This document shows, piece by piece, positions 17,899 to 26,546 of a stretch of 59,332 nucleotides of DNA. Position numbers and translations under genes: made by a program. The notes below the pieces were generated by a model. That model had not been told where the DNA came from, searched no databases, and saw only the letters and a program-made list of their open reading frames with translations. Each line of letters begins with the position of its first letter. Position 1 is the first letter of the stretch. The stretch comes from Bacteroidota bacterium (GTDB lineage: Bacteria; Bacteroidota; Bacteroidia; Chitinophagales; Chitinophagaceae), in contig JAUZOA010000024.1 in the NCBI GenBank assembly GCA_030706685.1, forward strand, positions 1 to 59,332. The letters are read 5' to 3'.

Positions 17899-18271
17899 CT
17901 ATCCGTGTCTGTTAGCCGGAAGATTACAATGGCAAAGGCCCGGGGTGTTTATAAACCGTAAGCATATATGCTCCTGTAAGGGGCTAAAATGAGAAGAACC
18001 TTCATACATTTCCCGGTCATATTCGATTTATGTCCGGGTCATAGACGTCTTCTATAGGGAGTATGGGGGGAGATGACCCGGCGATGACCCGGAGTATACG
18101 CGGAGCATATCCAGTATAACTCCAGTATAACTCCGGTATAATTCCAGTATAACTTCAGTATAGGGGTGTCATGAAGACCGCTATAGGGTGACAGTTAAGA
18201 AAAAATACCGGCTGCCACGTAGAAGCTCATTCCTAAAATGCTCTACTTTGAAAGGAACATTTTGGCAATTC
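17899..18271. repeat. Gene-free stretch with 11-bp tandem repeat
   Basis: Five tandem 11-bp units of the form TCCAGTATAAC occupy 18110-18164 (units at 18110, 18121, 18132, 18143 and 18154; the third and fifth diverge). Just before them, ATGACCCGG occurs twice (18073-18081, 18084-18092) and its complement CCGGGTCAT once (18034-18042), giving an inverted pair. The period is close to one helical turn. I see no gene in this stretch. Confidence 0.75.
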
Positions 18272-18682
18272 ATGGAATTAAAGCTAGCCAGTAAAAAAAT
18301 AGTTATTATTGGCGCACTCATTATCTGGGCAATAAAGTTTATCGTCAGGCCGCTCCATTTATTTGGAGAACCCCTTAAATTTTTTCTGGGAATTGCTCCT
18401 AACCTGTTCGGATCTTTCCTGATCCCTTTTGGAGCTTATTGGTTTTTTAGCGGAAAAAATTTCTTATTGGCAAGGCTCTTCCGGCTGCAATCGGCCTATG
18501 ACCTGGGACTTGTATGCATAATGGGTTTTGGAATGCTTGTTGTAAATGAATATCTCCAGCTTATTCCTTTTTTCGGCCGCACTTTTGATTACTACGATAT
18601 TGTTTTTTCTTTAGTGGGACTGGCGGTTGCTTATTTTGTCTTCGGGAAAATCCAGCATCATTATGAGCCCCGGGCAAATTAG
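18272..18682 (+). CDS. VanZ-like integral membrane protein
   Basis: A 136-residue protein from the ATG at 18272 (MELKLASKKIVIIGALIIW); an earlier GTG at 18188 would add 28 residues reading partly through the repeat-bearing leader and is less likely. Four hydrophobic helices are apparent. The C-terminal half (NEYLQLIPFFGRTFDYYDIVFSLVGLAVAYFVF) has the E-x-x-Q...R...D...G spacing of VanZ-like proteins, whose function is mostly unknown. Its stop overlaps the stop of the convergent gene at 18679. Confidence 0.6.
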   Translation: MELKLASKKIVIIGALIIWAIKFIVRPLHLFGEPLKFFLGIAPNLFGSFLIPFGAYWFFSGKNFLLARLFRLQSAYDLGLVCIMGFGMLVVNEYLQLIPFFGRTFDYYDIVFSLVGLAVAYFVFGKIQHHYEPRAN

Positions 18683-19101
18683 CTGCTATGATCGGCAATG
18701 ATCAGCCATTTCTTTTTAATTTTTCTGAACAGCAGGGTAAAATATCCTTCCAGGTTACCAATGCTTCGTTGTAAATGCCATTTCCCGGTCACATGAAAAT
18801 AATCAGGGGAGAGTTTTTTAAAACTGATCAGGGTAAAATTAAGCTTACCCATAGCGGCAGTATCCGGGTAGCCTCTCTTATAATTCTTCAATGTATTGGC
18901 CCAGCCATAAGTAATGCCGCTTTTCCCGATAAACATCAATGAATCATTTTCCCAATAGCCGTGCATATAACTCTCAATATCTCCGCGATTCCAGGCTTTT
19001 GCCTGTTCATCCAATACCCCGCGGATGATGGTTTCATCTTTTGATTGAGCCATCGTTGTAATGGAAAAAAACAAGACTGCGCAGGATAGAATTTTTTTCA
19101 T
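18679..19101 (-). CDS. Exported SnoaL/DUF4440-type NTF2-like protein
   Basis: A 140-residue protein with signal peptide (KKILSCAVLFFSITTMAQS) and an NTF2 fold of the DUF4440/SgcJ type: IIRGVLDEQAKAWNRGDIESYMHGYWENDSLMFIG near the N-terminus and the YFTLLFRKIKKKWLIIADHSS end. Such exported domains often act as small-molecule or protein-binding modules; no catalytic residues can be assigned. It is convergent with and overlaps the VanZ-like gene by 4 bp. Confidence 0.82.
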   Translation of the reverse strand: MKKILSCAVLFFSITTMAQSKDETIIRGVLDEQAKAWNRGDIESYMHGYWENDSLMFIGKSGITYGWANTLKNYKRGYPDTAAMGKLNFTLISFKKLSPDYFHVTGKWHLQRSIGNLEGYFTLLFRKIKKKWLIIADHSS

Positions 19102-19165
19102 ACAAACCTGTTAAGAGTATTCAAGATATACTAATTTTCAGATCATTGATTATGTAGTTGAAGAA

Positions 19166-19558
19166 TCAGTGATCGCAGTCATCTGTATGGGCATGATTAT
19201 GTATGCGGCAAAAGCGGAAATTTAAAATGTGGGCTGATATAATGAGCGTTACAGCCGGTACTAATAACCAGGTCTCATATTGTATAAAAAAAAGTTTCAT
19301 TACGAGAAGACACATGCCGGCTCCAAACAGCATAAAGGGAGTAGGGTTATGATGGTGTTTGTGATAACCATGATAAAAAGAATAGCTTCCGATACAAAAA
19401 GCCAGTGTGACCATCCCTGTCTCAAAAAAAAGATTGTGAATGATATTAATTCCAAACAAAGGCAAACTTGTTAAAAAAAGCGGGAGCAAGGCGCAGTGAA
19501 TGGCGCAGGCCAGTGAAGCGGTTATGCCAAGGGTATCCCAGTTTATCCTGATTTTCAT
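19166..19558 (-). CDS. MerC domain-containing membrane protein
   Basis: A 130-residue four-helix membrane protein starting at MKIRINWDTLGITASL (19558). The cysteine in the first helix, SLACAIHCALLPLFL, is the MerC hallmark CxxxC, and the C-terminus is His-rich (RIHNHAHTDDCDH). MerC proteins carry thiophilic metals. In Bacteroidota MerC-domain genes often accompany Fur/Zur regulators, so zinc or copper transport is as likely as mercury. It is divergent from the SCO/Fur pair, with a strong promoter and palindrome between. Confidence 0.88.
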   Translation of the reverse strand: MKIRINWDTLGITASLACAIHCALLPLFLTSLPLFGINIIHNLFFETGMVTLAFCIGSYSFYHGYHKHHHNPTPFMLFGAGMCLLVMKLFFIQYETWLLVPAVTLIISAHILNFRFCRIHNHAHTDDCDH

Positions 19559-19565
19559 AAGAGGG

Positions 19566-19596
19566 CAAAAGTACAAAAAGGCAACATTGTTGCAAA
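19566..19596 (-). promoter_or_regulatory. Promoter of MerC gene
   Basis: Read on the minus strand: TTTG (19593-19596), a 19-nt spacer, then TACTTTTG (19566-19573). This is an exact match to the Bacteroidota primary sigma consensus TTTG-N19-TAnnTTTG, eight bases before the MerC ATG, so the leader would be very short. Confidence 0.7.
19581..19593. promoter_or_regulatory. Palindromic operator GCAACATTGTTGC
   Basis: A perfect 6-1-6 palindrome within the spacer of the MerC promoter and touching its -33 box. Size and context suggest a Fur/Zur-family site bound by the regulator at 20280. It also lies upstream of the SCO gene's -7 element. Confidence 0.6.
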
Positions 19597-19621
19597 ATGT
19601 GGATCGGGCCTGATTATGATT

Positions 19622-19629
19622 TAACTTTG
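19622..19629 (+). promoter_or_regulatory. -7 element TAACTTTG of SCO gene
   Basis: TAACTTTG fits TAnnTTTG and ends 6 bp before the first Met (19636) and 15 bp before the second (19645). If used, the second Met is the likelier start. No TTTG is seen at the usual spacing upstream. Confidence 0.35.
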
Positions 19630-19635
19630 CAATAA

Positions 19636-20253
19636 ATGATAAACATGTCCAGGAAGAGTATGTTTTATATTGGCTTTTTCGCTGTTCTTATAGTGGCTTT
19701 TTATTTTGTCCTTACAAGGCTTATACCTGATTTTAACAAGAAAAGAATACCCCCTGTCAGCTATGTAAGGCCATTTTCTTTTACCGACCAGTATGGCAAA
19801 TCATTTACCAATAAGGATGTAGCAGGAAAAGTATATGTGGCCGATTATTTTTTCACGAGTTGTAAAGGGATTTGTCCGAAGATGAATAATAATATGCGGG
19901 CTGTTTATGAGAAGTTTAAAAATGAAAAGAACTTCCTTATTCTTTCTCATACCAGCGACCCTGAAACTGATTCGGCCGCTCAACTTAAAAGATATGCCGA
20001 TTCAATGGGTTTTTCTTTTTCTAACTGGATATTTCTGACGGGAAGAAAAGACAGTCTCTATAATATGGCCAGGACGAGCTATACGATTGATGATCCTCAA
20101 AACAATCTTGTGGATATAAAGGATCAGTTCATTCACACGCAACAATGGGCATTAGTTGATAAGGAAGGCAATGTTACCGGGATCTATGATGGCTTAAAAC
20201 AAAGCGAAATAGACGATATGATAGAAGAGATAAAAAGACTCCTTAAAGAATAA
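19636..20253 (+). CDS. SCO1/SenC family copper-binding protein
   Basis: A 205-residue thioredoxin-fold protein anchored by one TM helix (about 10-29, FYIGFFAVLIVAFYFVLTR). The copper-binding C76-x3-C80 is in FFTSCKGICPKM, and the family His is plausibly in QFIHTQQWALVDKEG. SCO proteins deliver copper to cytochrome oxidase or act as thiol reductases in the periplasm. A start at Met4 (19645) is possible. The Fur-family gene begins 26 bp downstream, so the two are probably co-transcribed. Confidence 0.9.
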   Translation: MINMSRKSMFYIGFFAVLIVAFYFVLTRLIPDFNKKRIPPVSYVRPFSFTDQYGKSFTNKDVAGKVYVADYFFTSCKGICPKMNNNMRAVYEKFKNEKNFLILSHTSDPETDSAAQLKRYADSMGFSFSNWIFLTGRKDSLYNMARTSYTIDDPQNNLVDIKDQFIHTQQWALVDKEGNVTGIYDGLKQSEIDDMIEEIKRLLKE

Positions 20254-20279
20254 ACCGATAAAAATTCAGGAATAGGAAT

Positions 20280-20711
20280 ATGGCTCTGGAAATAAAAGAC
20301 ATATTAAAAAAAAATAAGCTGAGTGTAACGGGCAGCCGGGAAAAAATATTAAGCCTTTTTTTGAACCACGAAGGAGCCCTGTCACATGGAGATATTGAAA
20401 AAAAAGCAGGCGAAAAATTTGACAGGGTGACCGTGTATCGGACTTTGCAAACCTTTTTGGAAAAAGGGATTATTCATGCTATTCCAACTGCTGATAATTC
20501 CATACGTTATGCATTATGTAAAGATGATTGCACGGAGGGCCACCATCATGATCACCATATTCATTTTTTGTGCATGCATTGTCACAATACCTATTGCCTC
20601 GACGATATAGTAACTCCTGAAATAAAGCTTCCTGATGGATATGTAGCGGATCAGATCGATGTACTGGTGGAAGGGGTTTGTAAGAACTGCAAGGCCTCTG
20701 TTACTAAGTAG
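20280..20711 (+). CDS. Fur family transcriptional regulator (Zur-like)
   Basis: A 143-residue Fur-family repressor. The N-terminal winged helix is visible (LKKNKLSVTGSREKILSLFL, VTVYRTLQTFLEKGIIH). The dimerisation domain has the His-rich metal site GHHHDHHIHFLCMHCHNTYCL and a second Cys pair CKNC near the end, giving CxxC pairs for a structural zinc. Pairing with MerC and a palindrome in the MerC promoter favours zinc or another thiophilic metal over iron, but the metal cannot be read from sequence alone. Confidence 0.88.
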   Translation: MALEIKDILKKNKLSVTGSREKILSLFLNHEGALSHGDIEKKAGEKFDRVTVYRTLQTFLEKGIIHAIPTADNSIRYALCKDDCTEGHHHDHHIHFLCMHCHNTYCLDDIVTPEIKLPDGYVADQIDVLVEGVCKNCKASVTK

Positions 20712-20814
20712 TAAATATTACGTACAAATGCTGATACAGAAATCTTGCCGGCATAAAAAGAAAATTACAAACTAAGTTTTCCTTTAAGGGACGGGAGGTT
20801 TTTAAAAGAGAAGC

Positions 20815-20834
20815 CCTGGTGTAGAAACACCAGG
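20815..20834. terminator. Hairpin CCTGGTGT-AGAA-ACACCAGG
   Basis: A perfect 8-bp stem with a 4-nt loop between the convergent Fur-family and M3 peptidase genes. Neither side has a long T-run, although a T/C-rich stretch follows on the minus strand. It is a probable bidirectional terminator. Confidence 0.45.
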
Positions 20835-20970
20835 ACTCAGGTTAAGGCTCTGATTAGTAGCTATTTACAAGACCGATTTCGGTCATTCACTGAAGCAAAT
20901 TTCTTAAATCAAATATAGGTTCAGGTTTTGACATTAACTAATTCATGGCATACCACTTTGATGGTATTTT

Positions 20971-22698
20971 TTAGTTTTTCTTCAGGCTGTTCAACTCTTG
21001 TTTTACAAAGAGCATAAGACTGCTGATATAGTCGGATGAAAAATTAAATTGGAGTCCGGCTGCCCGGAATAACTGGGGCAAAGTTCGGGTTCCACCAAGA
21101 TCAAGCGCTGTTATATAATTATTAATTGCAGCTTCAGGGTTTTGTTTATACTGTTTCCAGAGTCCAATAGCGCCTAACTGGGCAATTCCATATTCAATAT
21201 AATAAAACGGAACCTCGTATAAATGCAGTTGCCGTTGCCAGCCATAACGGCGATATTCATCAAGACCTGAAAAATCAATTACAGGCGAAGAAAATTCGCC
21301 AAGTATTTTCATCCAGTTATCTGCTCTTTGCTCCAGCGTATGCTCAGGATGTTCATATACCCAATGCTGGAATTTATCTATGGTAGCAATCCAGGGAAAT
21401 ATTGTAATGACTCTTTCCAATTGCTGTTCTTTGGCTCTTACCAGTTCCTCGTCGTTGTCAAAAAAGACTTTCCAATGATCCATACTGAATAGCTCCATAG
21501 ACATACTGGCCACTTCAGCAATTTCAGTGGGATATTCTTTGAATCCATTCAACTCTTCATCGTGCGTAAGAAAAGATTGAATGGCATGACCGCCTTCATG
21601 TACCATTGTTGTTACATCATCCAACTGGCCTGCCGCATTCATAAATATAAAAGGGGCGCCTGTTTCAGCCAGCGGGCAATTGTAGCCACCCGGGGCCTTG
21701 CCTTTCCTGCTTTCCAGGTCAAGGTGACCCATACTTTTCATTTTCTTCAAACAGTCTCCGAAGAAAGGGCGCAATTGATTAAAACATTCAATCGTTTTTT
21801 GAATCAATTCCTCTCCGGTTTTAAAAGGGTGTAAGGGCTCTGTTCCGGCCGGTTCTGCTTCAATATCCCATGGACGCAATGTATCAAGGCCAAGCTTTTT
21901 CTTTTTGTCTTCGTAAAGTTGATTCACCAGCGGCATTACATGAAGTTTTACGGCTTCATGAAACTGGTAACAATCTTCTTTGGCATAATCAAACCTGCCA
22001 AGTTCCACAAAACGAAAATCCCGGTAATTGGCAAAATCTGCATTCAAAGCAATCTGGTGACGCTTGCGGAGCAAAGAAGTATACAGGTCATTCAATTCGG
22101 CTTTATCCTGTAATCTTCTTTCCGAAATTTTTCTATACACTTCTTCCCGGAGATTTCTATCGGGGTCCTCCAGGAATTTAGCAGCCTGCTGCAACGTATA
22201 TTCCTGGCCCTGCACATTAACAGTCATTTTGCCGGCTATCATTCCAAAGCGCTGTGCCTCTACATTCATTTCGGCCTGCAAGGGGATATTGGCTTCGCGA
22301 AAAAGATCAATGCTTTTTTTTACATTACGGAGATAGGTGAAAAATTTTTGCTGGTCCAATTCTTTGGTAAAAGGCGATCCTGTTAATTTCCTGTTTAGTT
22401 TATCTGCATAAGGCTGAACCTTTGGCTGTATTTCCATCATGAAAAAGTTAAAGGCTGCTTCCAGTTCCTTATTTTCAGTATCACAGGTCATTTTTATTTG
22501 CCGCCAGCAGGCATCTTCGCTTATAGCGGCTTCTAACTCACTTGAATCTTTCAGCCATTGTTCAAGATCTTTTACTGACCGAATATTTCTTTCTGCCAGG
22601 TTTTCAAAATAGGGTTCAAGGGTTGCCCAGTCTTTTACCATAAAGTCGGCCGGCAGAAAATGCCGGGGTAATTTTTTTATATCAGCCGTATATGTCAT
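20971..22698 (-). CDS. M3 family oligoendopeptidase
   Basis: A 575-residue zinc metallopeptidase read from MTYTADIKKLPRHFLPADF at 22698. The catalytic HEGGH lies in TTMVHEGGHAIQSFL, with the downstream Glu ligand in EYPTEIAEVASMSMEL. The helical N-terminal region and length agree with PepF/M3B oligoendopeptidases, which degrade short cytosolic peptides. No signal peptide. It may share a transcript with the DUF5606 gene 79 bp upstream. Confidence 0.92.
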   Translation of the reverse strand: MTYTADIKKLPRHFLPADFMVKDWATLEPYFENLAERNIRSVKDLEQWLKDSSELEAAISEDACWRQIKMTCDTENKELEAAFNFFMMEIQPKVQPYADKLNRKLTGSPFTKELDQQKFFTYLRNVKKSIDLFREANIPLQAEMNVEAQRFGMIAGKMTVNVQGQEYTLQQAAKFLEDPDRNLREEVYRKISERRLQDKAELNDLYTSLLRKRHQIALNADFANYRDFRFVELGRFDYAKEDCYQFHEAVKLHVMPLVNQLYEDKKKKLGLDTLRPWDIEAEPAGTEPLHPFKTGEELIQKTIECFNQLRPFFGDCLKKMKSMGHLDLESRKGKAPGGYNCPLAETGAPFIFMNAAGQLDDVTTMVHEGGHAIQSFLTHDEELNGFKEYPTEIAEVASMSMELFSMDHWKVFFDNDEELVRAKEQQLERVITIFPWIATIDKFQHWVYEHPEHTLEQRADNWMKILGEFSSPVIDFSGLDEYRRYGWQRQLHLYEVPFYYIEYGIAQLGAIGLWKQYKQNPEAAINNYITALDLGGTRTLPQLFRAAGLQFNFSSDYISSLMLFVKQELNSLKKN

Positions 22699-22777
22699 AA
22701 TGATTATTCTTTTAAAAATAAAAAGCCACAAACATCAAGAAACTGAAGCTTGCAGCTTTGAGAGTTGCCATAATTAA

Positions 22778-23392
22778 TTACTTCTTCTTCTTTGCAGTTT
22801 TCTTTTTGGTCTTTTCTTCTTTGGTCTCTTCTTTTTTCTTGGCAGTTTTTTTTGCCGGCTTTTTTTCGTCTGCTTTTTCTGGCCTGGATTTGGTTTCTTT
22901 TTTCGCAACTTCTTTAGGCGCAGGTTTTTCAGCTTTTTCTTTCTTCTTTGGTTTTTCTTTAGGCTCCTCTTTTATGACCACTTCTTCGGGTTCTTCTTCT
23001 TTGACCGGCTCGGGTAATTTTATTTCAATATTGTGTTTTTTCAATACTTCAAACCATTTCACCATTTTTTTCAGATCGCTTGGATAGACTCTTTCAAAGT
23101 CCAGTTCCGGGTATACTTTTTCAAAAAATTTTTTTACGATTCCATTGTCTTTGGTATCGGGAACGGCAACACCGGCTTTCTCTATAGCAAAAAAAATCTC
23201 AGCGAGGTTTACATTATCCCCGGTGGTATATACTTCAATGCTTTCGAGATGAGAGAAATTATGTATACGTGATGAGGCAAATTTTGTACTGTTATCGTCC
23301 AGGGAGCGTACAACGGCTCCATCATTTTTGCTGCTGATGAGTTCATACAGGCCGGGAAGTCCGGTTACTGCTACAAGTTTACTATACTCCAT
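22778..23392 (-). CDS. DUF5606 protein with long lysine-rich tail
   Basis: A 204-residue protein from MEYSKLVAVTGLPGLYELIS at 23392. The first 130 or so residues match the Bacteroidota DUF5606 domain (LVAVTGLPGLYEL, VYTTGDNVNLAEIFFAIEK, YPSDLKKMVKWFEVLKKH). The last 70 are almost only Lys, Glu, Pro, Ala and Thr, with AKK/TAKKK repeats like histone H1 tails, so nucleic-acid binding is plausible. The function of the family is unknown. Confidence 0.8.
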   Translation of the reverse strand: MEYSKLVAVTGLPGLYELISSKNDGAVVRSLDDNSTKFASSRIHNFSHLESIEVYTTGDNVNLAEIFFAIEKAGVAVPDTKDNGIVKKFFEKVYPELDFERVYPSDLKKMVKWFEVLKKHNIEIKLPEPVKEEEPEEVVIKEEPKEKPKKKEKAEKPAPKEVAKKETKSRPEKADEKKPAKKTAKKKEETKEEKTKKKTAKKKK

Positions 23393-23560
23393 AAAATTTA
23401 AATTGTTAAGGATGTGCAAGATACTTGAGTTCCGTCAAATGAATTACGGGGCTAAACGAAATCTTTCTGTGCTCAAAAGCTGGTTACTGCGGGTATGCCT
23501 GATATATAAAGCGAAGGTTGTTATAGCTTTAAACGTCTTATTCAGTGTAATAATTTTCTT

Positions 23561-26455
23561 ATGAAGCAAATGAGACTGCTGTTTTTGGTGGTATTATTGT
23601 TGGCCTCGGCTATAACTGTTCACGCTCAAAGTGTTAAAGGAAAGCTGGTTGACCTGGTAGACAATAAACCGCTGGCGGGAGCTACCCTCCGGCTGAAAAT
23701 GGTAAAAGATACAACCCGGATTTTTAAAGGTGTAACCGATAGTAAAGGGCAATTTGAATTTACCGACCTGACCAAAGACTCTTTTATCCTGCAGGTAAGT
23801 TTTGTGGGGTATGAAAACTATAAGCAATTTGTGACTCTCAATGATTCATTGCCCGATGTAGACCTTGGAAATGTCTTTGTCCCTAAAAAAACAACAGAAT
23901 TGTCCGGCGTAACCGTTGTTTCTAAAACCCCGCCGACGCAGCAGAAAGGGGATACCACGCAGTTTAATGCCAGCCAGTTTAAAGTAAACCCGGACGCGAC
24001 AACAGAAGACCTTATTAAGAAAATGCCGGGAATAACGGTTGATAAGGATGGTACGGTGACGGCGCAGGGGGACCAGGTAAAAAAAGTAACGGTGGATGGG
24101 AGGGATTTTTTTGGGGACGACGCAACAGCAGCATTGCGCAATCTTCCTTCCGAAATAGTAGATAAAATACAGGTCTTTGATCGCCTGAGCGACCAGGCGC
24201 AATTTACAGGGATTGATGACGGTAATTCGGTAAAAGCTATCAATATTGTTACAAAATCAGGGTTAAAGAATGGGCAGTTTGGACGGATATATGCGGGTGC
24301 CGGTACTGATGACAGGTATTCTGCCGGAGGCAACGTAAGTTTTTTCAAAGGTGACCGCCGGATTTCCTTAGTGGGTAATTTTAATAATGTCAACCAGCAA
24401 AATTTTGCATCGCAGGACCTTCTGGGAGTAACGAGCAGTGGCGGTGGGGGCCGTGGTGGTGGCAATTTTGGCGGCGGTCGTGGCGGCGGTGGTGGAGGCC
24501 CTCGTGGGGGTGGCGGTAATTTTGGCGGCGGATTTGGAGGTACGGATAATTTTACGGTTGGCCAACAAAGCGGTATCAGCACTACTAATTCTGCAGGGCT
24601 GAATTTTTCAGATAAATGGGGCAAAAAAGTTGATGTGCAGGGGAGCTATTTTTTTAATGGCAGTAACAATGTCAATGATAACACTTCTAAATTACAGACG
24701 ATAGGAACAAACCTTGTTCGAAATACAAGCAGCCTATCGGAAAGTAATAATTACAATAACAGGATAAATCTCCGGTTGGACTACAGGATTGATTCTTTCA
24801 ATTCAATTCTTATTAACCCAAGTCTTAATTTTCAGCGAAACAGGTCGGAATCTCAATCCTTTTTGTATACACTCGACGGTACAGATTCTGTTAATGCACA
24901 ACCGGGGAATAGCAATACACTGAAAACGGGTTATAATCTCAGGAATAATATCTTATATCGTCATTCATTTGCAAAAAACAGGAGAAGAACTTTTTCTGTG
25001 GGATTTAACCAGACTTTCAATAAAAACAATGGCGATTCGTATGTTTATTCTGACAGCCGGACATTTGAAAATGGCATAATCAATGACTCTTTACAAAACC
25101 AGTACATTACGAACCCAACGAATGGGTATACACTCGGAGGTAATATCTCTTATACTGAACCACTTGGTCAGAAAAGCCTTTTGCAATTCACCTATCAACC
25201 ATCCTATTCAAAAAACAAGGCTGACCAGGAAACCTTTAATTATAATACTATTGGCAAACAATACTCAGACTTTGTTCCTGAATTTTCCAATAAATTTGAA
25301 AACACGACTATTACCCATAACGGGGGTATCACTTATCGCTTGGGCAATACAAGGGACAACCAATTTTCGGTAGGGGTAAACCTCCAGCATACCAGGTTAC
25401 AGAGTGAAAGAACATACCCAGGGGTATCTTCCGTTGACCAGGCATTTACTAATTTATTGCCCAACCTGATGTGGCGTAAAAAAATCAGCCCACGCAGCAC
25501 GTTTAATATTTTTTACAGGGCCAGTACTAATTTTCCCAGTGTAACACAGTTACAGGATGTTGTGAATAGCAGCAACCAGTTAAATTTAAGTATGGGCAAC
25601 CCCGGTCTCAAGCAATCGTATAGCCATTTTTTAACGACACGTTATACTTTTACGAATACGCAAAAGGGACAAAGTCTCTTTGCAAATATCTTTCTGCAAG
25701 CCCAGCAGAACTACATTGCTAATGCTATTTACATCGCTACTCAAGGTGATTCGGTTATTCAGCAAGGCAATCCCGACATCAAACTGAAGAAAGGAGCGCA
25801 ATTGACAAAACCGGTAAACCTGGACGGGTATAAAAGTCTCCGCTCCTTCTTTACTTTTAGCCAGCCCGTAAAATTTCTTAAATCTAATGTCAATTTTAAT
25901 ACCGGATTCTCTTATTCAGCTTTGCCGGGATTTCTTAATAATGCAAGCAGTATAACGAATAATTATATTTATAATGCAGGTATTGTTATTGCCAGCAACA
26001 TAAGCGAGTATATTGATTTTAACTTATCTTATAATGCTAATTTCAATGTGGCGAAAAATTCAACGCAAAATAGCCAGAACTACAACTATGTAAACCAGTC
26101 GGCAGGGATTCAGTTCAATTTATTAACGAAAAGCGGATGGTTTTTGCAGAATGACCTGAATAACCAATCCAACAAAGGCCTTGGCCAGGGATATGATCAA
26201 AATTTCTGGTTGTGGAACGCGGGTATTGGTAAAAAATTCCTGAAGAAAAAAGTAGCGGAACTAAAACTATCCGTATTTGACTTGCTGAAGCAAAATCAAA
26301 GCGTTGTCAGAACAGTATTGGGTAATCAAATTGAAGATTCCCAGAGTAAAGTGCTTCAGCAATATTTCATGCTGACATTTACTTACAGCCTGAGAAATTT
26401 CGGCAAGCCACCCGTGAATAATTTCCAAAGAAGGGACAGGGGCCCGATGTTTTAA
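23561..26455 (+). CDS. TonB-dependent-receptor-like outer membrane beta-barrel
   Basis: A 964-residue outer membrane protein. A signal peptide (LLFLVVLLLASAITVHAQ) is followed by a CarboxypepD_reg-like domain (VKGKLVDLVDNKPLAGATL), a plug-like region (MPGITVDKDGTVTAQGDQ, VTVDGRDFFGDDATAALRNL) and a large OMP_b-brl_3 barrel. Residues about 291-327 form a Gly/Arg-rich loop of imperfect GGGRGGGNFGG repeats. No SusD partner is adjacent. Substrate unknown. The ECF sigma factor gene begins 91 bp downstream, suggesting a functional link to envelope signalling. Confidence 0.88.
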   Translation: MKQMRLLFLVVLLLASAITVHAQSVKGKLVDLVDNKPLAGATLRLKMVKDTTRIFKGVTDSKGQFEFTDLTKDSFILQVSFVGYENYKQFVTLNDSLPDVDLGNVFVPKKTTELSGVTVVSKTPPTQQKGDTTQFNASQFKVNPDATTEDLIKKMPGITVDKDGTVTAQGDQVKKVTVDGRDFFGDDATAALRNLPSEIVDKIQVFDRLSDQAQFTGIDDGNSVKAINIVTKSGLKNGQFGRIYAGAGTDDRYSAGGNVSFFKGDRRISLVGNFNNVNQQNFASQDLLGVTSSGGGGRGGGNFGGGRGGGGGGPRGGGGNFGGGFGGTDNFTVGQQSGISTTNSAGLNFSDKWGKKVDVQGSYFFNGSNNVNDNTSKLQTIGTNLVRNTSSLSESNNYNNRINLRLDYRIDSFNSILINPSLNFQRNRSESQSFLYTLDGTDSVNAQPGNSNTLKTGYNLRNNILYRHSFAKNRRRTFSVGFNQTFNKNNGDSYVYSDSRTFENGIINDSLQNQYITNPTNGYTLGGNISYTEPLGQKSLLQFTYQPSYSKNKADQETFNYNTIGKQYSDFVPEFSNKFENTTITHNGGITYRLGNTRDNQFSVGVNLQHTRLQSERTYPGVSSVDQAFTNLLPNLMWRKKISPRSTFNIFYRASTNFPSVTQLQDVVNSSNQLNLSMGNPGLKQSYSHFLTTRYTFTNTQKGQSLFANIFLQAQQNYIANAIYIATQGDSVIQQGNPDIKLKKGAQLTKPVNLDGYKSLRSFFTFSQPVKFLKSNVNFNTGFSYSALPGFLNNASSITNNYIYNAGIVIASNISEYIDFNLSYNANFNVAKNSTQNSQNYNYVNQSAGIQFNLLTKSGWFLQNDLNNQSNKGLGQGYDQNFWLWNAGIGKKFLKKKVAELKLSVFDLLKQNQSVVRTVLGNQIEDSQSKVLQQYFMLTFTYSLRNFGKPPVNNFQRRDRGPMF

Positions 26456-26546
26456 GATAGGACAAAAAAAGACGCTCTTTGAAACAATAACGGTGTAAAC
26501 CAAAAGAAAATTTGCGTAATATCGCTCCTCTCTAAAGCTAAATGGA

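Noticed and set aside
18110-18164. Short CRISPR-like or iteron array (replication origin)
   Set aside because: Units are contiguous 11-mers without spacers, and there is no replication initiator gene or DnaA-box cluster nearby.
23818-24624. A 268-codon minus-strand frame opposite the barrel gene
   Set aside because: Proline-rich antisense shadow of the glycine-rich loop; the plus-strand frame is a clear outer membrane protein.
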